The notes under the pieces were generated by a model. The model ran no database searches. It saw nothing but the letters and a program-made list of their open reading frames with translations, and was not told where the DNA came from. Both the position numbers and the translations under genes were made by a program. A DNA stretch of 64,000 nucleotides from Halomonas qaidamensis (lineage in GTDB: Bacteria > Pseudomonadota > Gammaproteobacteria > Pseudomonadales > Halomonadaceae): assembly GCF_025917315.1 (NCBI RefSeq), contig NZ_CP080627.1, forward strand, positions 2,294,001-2,358,000, in the 5' to 3' direction. Below, piece after piece: positions 62,656 to 64,000 of the stretch (the stretch's first letter is position 1; the number at the start of each line of letters is the position of its first letter).

Positions 62656-63780
62656 CTAACCGAATTCTATCCGGTTGCGACCATGCATTTTCGCTTGATA
62701 TAAGGCTTTGTCTGCACGTGCATAAAGATACTTAAAAGTAGCTTCGTTTTTGCATGCTATCGCTACTCCTAGACTTATTGTAACTGAGGTGTCAACGCCC
62801 AATTGTTTTTGTGTTAGATTGCTCGTCTTTTTGCGCAGTCGTTCTGCTAGCTGCATGGCGCCATCAATATCTGTATCTGGTATTAATATACAGAACTCTT
62901 CACCTCCAATTCGAGCTAACACATCTATTTTGCGAGCTTCATCTTTTAGCACTCCCGCAAGAACCTGAAGTATTTGATCACCGGCAGGATGGCCAAATGT
63001 GTCATTGACATATTTGAAATGGTCAATATCTATAAGAATTAAGCCCAGAGGACTACCAGAGCGCTGGCTATGTTTACAAAAACGTTCTGCAAAGCTCAGC
63101 AAGTAGCGACGATTGCCTAATTTTGTGAGTTCATCAAACTGACTGAGACGCTTAACTTTTTGGTGTTCGCGTTTAAGTCTAATTAATGAAATTAGAAGTC
63201 CTACTATCAGTATCAAGGTCATGAAAGCCAGCACCGATATGGTGCGCCCAAGTCGTTTCATGACAATGCGCTGCTTAGCTGCTTCTGAATGCACCATTCC
63301 TTCAAAGGCGCTGTAAATCTGAGCCAAGTCGTTTTCGATCACTTGGCCATCACGCAGAAACTTTTCGGTTGAATCGCCTAAGATAATTCCATCGAGCTGC
63401 TGGCGCATCTCATACAGACGCTCCCTAATATCCTGTAACCTAGCCAAAGAGGCATGATAATCTGATTCTGAAAGCTGATTTGTCTGTAGGCTAAAACTGA
63501 TTCCATCAATATGTTGTGGTATTCGCCATAAAAGATTCTCCAGTCGACTAAATACGTCAGGATTTCTAGGACTATCGCGTAAATCCTCCAAAGCGTTTCG
63601 AAACATAACGGCATGCGTCTGCGAGCGTACAATTACTGCTACCAGCGAGGTATAATTAGAACCCATTTGCTGACGAACATGTAAACCATATAACGACATT
63701 GCAATAGCAAAAGTACCCGTTACCAGAATGAAAGCTAATCCCAGCTTCCAGCCTATTGACTTGACAATCCCCAACTTCAT
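62656..63780 (-). CDS. Membrane-bound diguanylate cyclase
   Basis: This 374-residue protein has two membrane segments (about residues 8-30 and 178-200) that flank a helical periplasmic sensor domain, then a GGDEF domain (about 215-372). The active loop is RIGGEEF, and an inhibitory RxxD (Arg-Lys-Ile-Asp) lies five residues upstream. It should make cyclic-di-GMP in response to a periplasmic signal. The open frame runs to a TTG at 63813, but ATG 63780 overlaps the stop of the upstream gene and is the likely start, so the two are cotranscribed. Confidence 0.88.
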   Translation of the reverse strand: MKLGIVKSIGWKLGLAFILVTGTFAIAMSLYGLHVRQQMGSNYTSLVAVIVRSQTHAVMFRNALEDLRDSPRNPDVFSRLENLLWRIPQHIDGISFSLQTNQLSESDYHASLARLQDIRERLYEMRQQLDGIILGDSTEKFLRDGQVIENDLAQIYSAFEGMVHSEAAKQRIVMKRLGRTISVLAFMTLILIVGLLISLIRLKREHQKVKRLSQFDELTKLGNRRYLLSFAERFCKHSQRSGSPLGLILIDIDHFKYVNDTFGHPAGDQILQVLAGVLKDEARKIDVLARIGGEEFCILIPDTDIDGAMQLAERLRKKTSNLTQKQLGVDTSVTISLGVAIACKNEATFKYLYARADKALYQAKMHGRNRIEFG

Positions 63781-64000
63781 TGGACGATGATATCTCGAAT
63801 TGACCAGATCCAATGGGTCATGTCGGCTGTTCCAGCTTGAACAGATTCTGCCTCAGCCGGGACAATTAGCAATATGGGACCAAAGTCAGTCAGCGTTAGA
63901 GGCGCTCCGTCGAGGCGGGTAACGAGAAGATAATCTCGCTTGAGACGATCTTCTAAATTTATAAAAACGCTGTAATCGTCATGAGCGATGAAACGAAGCG
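63777..64000 (-). CDS. Molybdopterin-oxidoreductase-like protein (partial, C-terminus only)
   Basis: Reading the minus strand from the right edge gives an open frame of about 73 codons ending IWSIRDIIVQ and TGA, overlapping the diguanylate cyclase start by four bases. The visible part contains LVTRLDGAPLTLTDFGPILL and a Trp-x-Trp near the end. This resembles the end of small periplasmic proteins with an oxidoreductase molybdopterin-binding fold, often found beside diguanylate cyclases. The gene continues outside the window and the cofactor cysteine cannot be checked. Confidence 0.6.
   Translation of the reverse strand, partial: LRFIAHDDYSVFINLEDRLKRDYLLVTRLDGAPLTLTDFGPILLIVPAEAESVQAGTADMTHWIWSIRDIIVQ

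Noticed and set aside
1..64000. tRNA or rRNA genes
   Set aside because: No clover-leaf or rRNA-like sequence was recognised on reading either strand; a tRNAscan-type search was not possible here.

Overview
The window looks like a chromosomal segment of a moderately halophilic gammaproteobacterium, most likely Halomonas or a close relative (Halomonadaceae). This rests on gene content (cysDN, cpdA-yqiB-nudF, greB, rsmC-cmoM, a carnitine-to-glycine-betaine pathway, TRAP and BCCT transporters, ovothiol synthesis) and on codon and base composition; no rRNA or tRNA gene is present to confirm it.

Layout. 0-5.4 kb: end of a DJ-1/PfpI gene, a tungstate ABC transporter (tupBCA), then cysDN for sulfate activation. 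5.5-11.6 kb: housekeeping genes (cpdA, yqiB-like, nudF, a TPR protein, greB, a SIMPL protein, rsmC, cmoM). 11.8-14.3 kb: a potassium-channel-like protein and an amidase, overlapping tail to tail. 14.4-21.5 kb: a carnitine catabolic cluster (cdhC-cdhA-cdhB, BCCT transporter, HSL-type esterase, then caiX and the regulator cdhR on the other strand) that turns carnitine and probably short acylcarnitines into the compatible solute glycine betaine. 21.7-28.4 kb: a periplasmic racemase, a PNPOx-like stress protein, a CAP protein, CreA, an atypical ADP-ribosylglycohydrolase-family protein and OvoA. 29-31.4 kb: an HDOD-GGDEF protein and a low-GC HNH nuclease that may be a modification-dependent restriction enzyme.

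31.7-48.9 kb is the outstanding region: twelve tightly packed minus-strand genes. Transcription order is srfA, srfB (actin/Hsp70-fold ATPase), srfC (P-loop GTPase-like), a bitopic acidic-linker TPR protein, a secreted SH3-like plus vWA protein resembling the C-terminal part of the T6SS kinase PpkA, an ABC ATPase, a FtsX/MacB-type permease, a periplasmic formylglycine-enzyme-fold protein, two coiled-coil lipoproteins, a bitopic vWA protein and a small membrane protein. The middle block matches the TagT-TagS-TagR-TagQ-PpkA envelope-sensing module of type VI secretion, but there is no kinase, phosphatase or T6SS structural gene here. I infer an envelope-spanning signalling or force-generating machine in which SrfB/SrfC replace the kinase as cytoplasmic output.

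49.8-53.2 kb: a TAXI-type TRAP transporter and a prephenate-dehydratase-like protein. 53.7-55.4 kb: a PAS-GGDEF-EAL protein with an altered EAL active site. 55.4-55.9 kb: a decayed TnpB gene fused to a group II intron fragment. 56.0-61.7 kb: a second unrecognised operon of five secreted or membrane proteins, one with a possible degenerate GDPD-like domain. 61.7-64 kb: an integrase relic, a GFA-family protein, a membrane diguanylate cyclase and the end of an upstream molybdopterin-oxidoreductase-like gene. Three separate GGDEF proteins make cyclic-di-GMP signalling a recurring theme.
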